A stretch of 64,000 bases of DNA from Amphiura filiformis (lineage: Eukaryota; Echinodermata; Ophiuroidea; Amphilepidida; Amphiuridae): positions 1,612,001-1,676,000 of the forward strand of contig NC_092631.1 in NCBI RefSeq assembly GCF_039555335.1, given 5' to 3'. This document shows positions 41,901-44,900 of this stretch, piece by piece (position 1 is the first letter of the stretch; every line of letters begins with the position of its first letter). The notes beneath the pieces are model-generated. The model did not search any database, was not told where the DNA came from, and was given only the letters and a program-made list of their open reading frames with translations. A program made the position numbers and the translations under genes.

Positions 41901-44900
41901 CCCCCTGGCCCCTATGGAAGACATGACCTCATTCAAGTCATTCAAAGCATGTCATTACTCACATTGCGCACCATTAATCCTGTCCATTTAGCTCACAACT
42001 TTGGGGGGTGGGACAGTATTCTACAAGTCAAGACAAGACCTTAATCTTCCACACAGAGAGTGATAATCTCAATCAGAGTCACCTGAATGTGGGTGACTCC
42101 ATTTGAAATCTACACTCCCCAGGGCCTAGATTTTGTGCCAGTTTACAAGAATCAAAAACCATCGGAGTCGCTTCACTTACTGCATGATTCAATAAAAAGA
42201 AAATGATTCTCACAACAAATTTTACGAGAATCATTACAATAATCGATTCAGTGATTCTCGTTGAATCTGTGGCCCTGCTCCCTATGTGGGAGATCAAGTC
42301 ATGTCTTCCATGGGGGTGTAATCCGATGTATATAAATGGAACAGCCAATGTACTACTTGAGACACAAGTTTCAACAACTATATTCTGGATCTAGTTACCA
42401 GTCTCCGGACTTGACGGTGCTAGTACAATGGTTGGTTAGTTTGAGCAGAAAGGAGGAAGATGATGATGGTTACAGAAGAGAAAAAGATTTGATTTAAACT
42501 ACATGAAGCATACAAATAGGTGTTACTGTGTTAGATCTATTATATGGCTATAGTACCGGTATACAATTATATGGTCATGGTCATACACATTTACATACAT
42601 ACTTTTGGATTATTGGATGAAAATAATAATTTTTAAATGAATAATGAAAGTGGAATAATTTTAAAATAAAGTGAGAATTATTCAAAATGAAACTAGATAA
42701 ATAAGTAAAGGCAAATGATGAATTAAAATGAATATCAAACAAATGATGGATGGTGTTGATCAAATTAAATCACCATGCGAGGGAAGAAATGTAACTTACA
42801 AAGTTGTAACTTTTACACTCATATTACAAAAAGGGGAAGTATATGCATGAATGTAAGCAAACATAAACTGATTTAAAAACTTCTCACTACACACTAGTCA
42901 ACGAAGCAAAATCCAGTCTACTTTATCAGATAGTGGTTTGAATAAACTGGACAAAAGATGGATGGTTTCTAGATGAGCAAAAGGATTTTTAATGAGATGA
43001 AACACACTTTGATATTTGTTTGGGTGTTGGGTCTTGCTTTTGGTTTCCCATGTTCATACAAAGGGTGCCGAAAGTGACCCTAAAGAAGTAAACAAATTGT
43101 TAATTTTAGGTTCCCAACATGCAGTATGATGGAAAAAAATCCTACCATTTTGGGGACTTGTGTGCTAAAAAAGATTGTAATTTTTGACTCTTGACACTTT
43201 TGATACCACTTACATAAATTCTTCCAAGATTACCAGTAAAAGTTTTAGTGTTTGACTTTGACATTGTATACAGGAGTTCTAGTCCTTGAACATGGGAACC
43301 CAACCAAAACCCATGCGAACCACAAGTAACAGGATTTCACTATTAAGGGGTCCTCCACAGTTGGTACTCCCAGTGTATTCTTTGACTAATTACTCGTATG
43401 TACCTGGGAAACTCAAACAATTTATAGTCATGTTAAGTCTATGGGCAATATTCTCATTGTATGGAGTGACTGGTGAAGATAATATAACAATATCCAGTTT
43501 GTGCTCATATACCACCACAATAATGTACTAATCAATTAAATTACAAGATAGTGTAAAATTGATAGTGTAATGGGTTTGTGTGAAAACACAGATCCTGGTG
43601 GAAAACAACTTGGTGTTTTGAGGCATAATCTCCACTAATTTAATAACAAATCACTGAAAGCTCAAGATATTTGTGTGAGCATACCCCTAGGACCCAAGTC
43701 ATAAGCTGGATCAGGTGGTTCAGATGATATAGAGATACTGGAGATAGCAATGTGGTAGATCTATACACAACTGATTGCAACCCCAAAACACTAGTAACAT
43801 TGCAGGAACTTGGTTGTGAATTTGAACCCGCCATGCAAAAGTCTATTGGGTTGACTAAATACAGCAATTTTCTTCAAAATGCCATATAAGATATTGAACC
43901 ATACAGGACCATACAGGACTGACCAAACCTTGTGTCATTACAAAGTACATTAGTTTTGAAGCCACCTGTGCAATGACAATTTTTTTGAAAATGGGAGTAA
44001 AGTGCAAATAGAATGTTTATATCTTTTTTAAGCACATCAAGTCATTATAATCACAGTGTACACAATATTGCCCTTGGAACATCTCCACTAGAGTATGATG
44101 GAAACCTCTAAACATTAACATACTACCCACTGCAATTACAAGCATACCATCACCAAACAAACAGAAAGATGAAACTGGGTAATAAAAAAATATATGAAAA
44201 TATATAAATATAAAAAATATTTGAAAGGTTATATAGGGATACGTATGTGGAAAGCCCCGTTAGTGTTATTATTTTTATTTTGTTATACACAGTACAGAAA
44301 ACAATTAGATATGTTAATATTTTTCAAGACTTACGTTTTTCTTCTCTTCCGCTTTCATTATGAACTCTTTATCCATCTGTTCCTCTGCCTGGTAACCATG
44401 GTAACAGTGTGCATAAGGATGAAGGGGTACACAACGACATGCAATGCAATGCAGTTAATCAACAGGGTTAATTAATCAAATAATTTCGCTAATTTATGTA
44501 AATTTCAGGGTGCATTTAAACTGTTGAATTTGAGTGATTCAGTGTTAAAAATATTAAGCCAAAGGGCACTGCTGTTAATACAACATACGAATTCATAATT
44601 TAAGATCTGACATTTCTAAGACAATATACAGTAGCTAGCAGAGAAGAACGGCGCCCTCTAACTTACACTGGCCAATGCCAAATCTTGAAAAAGGATCACG
44701 CCAGGATCACACTATGCTACATGGCTTGGTTAATGAATGCAGTGTTGAATGTTTTTATGAATCTGAACCCCAGTTTTGTGTTTACACTCCCCTGTGTATG
44801 CACTAAAAAGGTAAACAAGTGCAGTTCTTCTCTGCCAGCATACATTGCAAATAGCAGTGTTCTCACACTAAAGACTAAATTCTATATTCATTGTGTTGAC

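Larger units (their letters stand above)
33433..44334 (-). other. LRRFIP intron 3 (main part), 11 kb
   Basis: Holds a possible alternative first exon (43214-43264), a possible micro-exon (42399-42419), a LINE fragment, a 2-kb long-inverted-repeat element and several MITEs, all listed separately. Stretches 35350-36700 and 42780-43210 look like plain intron with no feature seen. Confidence 0.6.

Noticed and set aside
43797-43865. tRNA-like B box (gggttcaaattc on the minus strand)
   Set aside because: No A box at the required distance.
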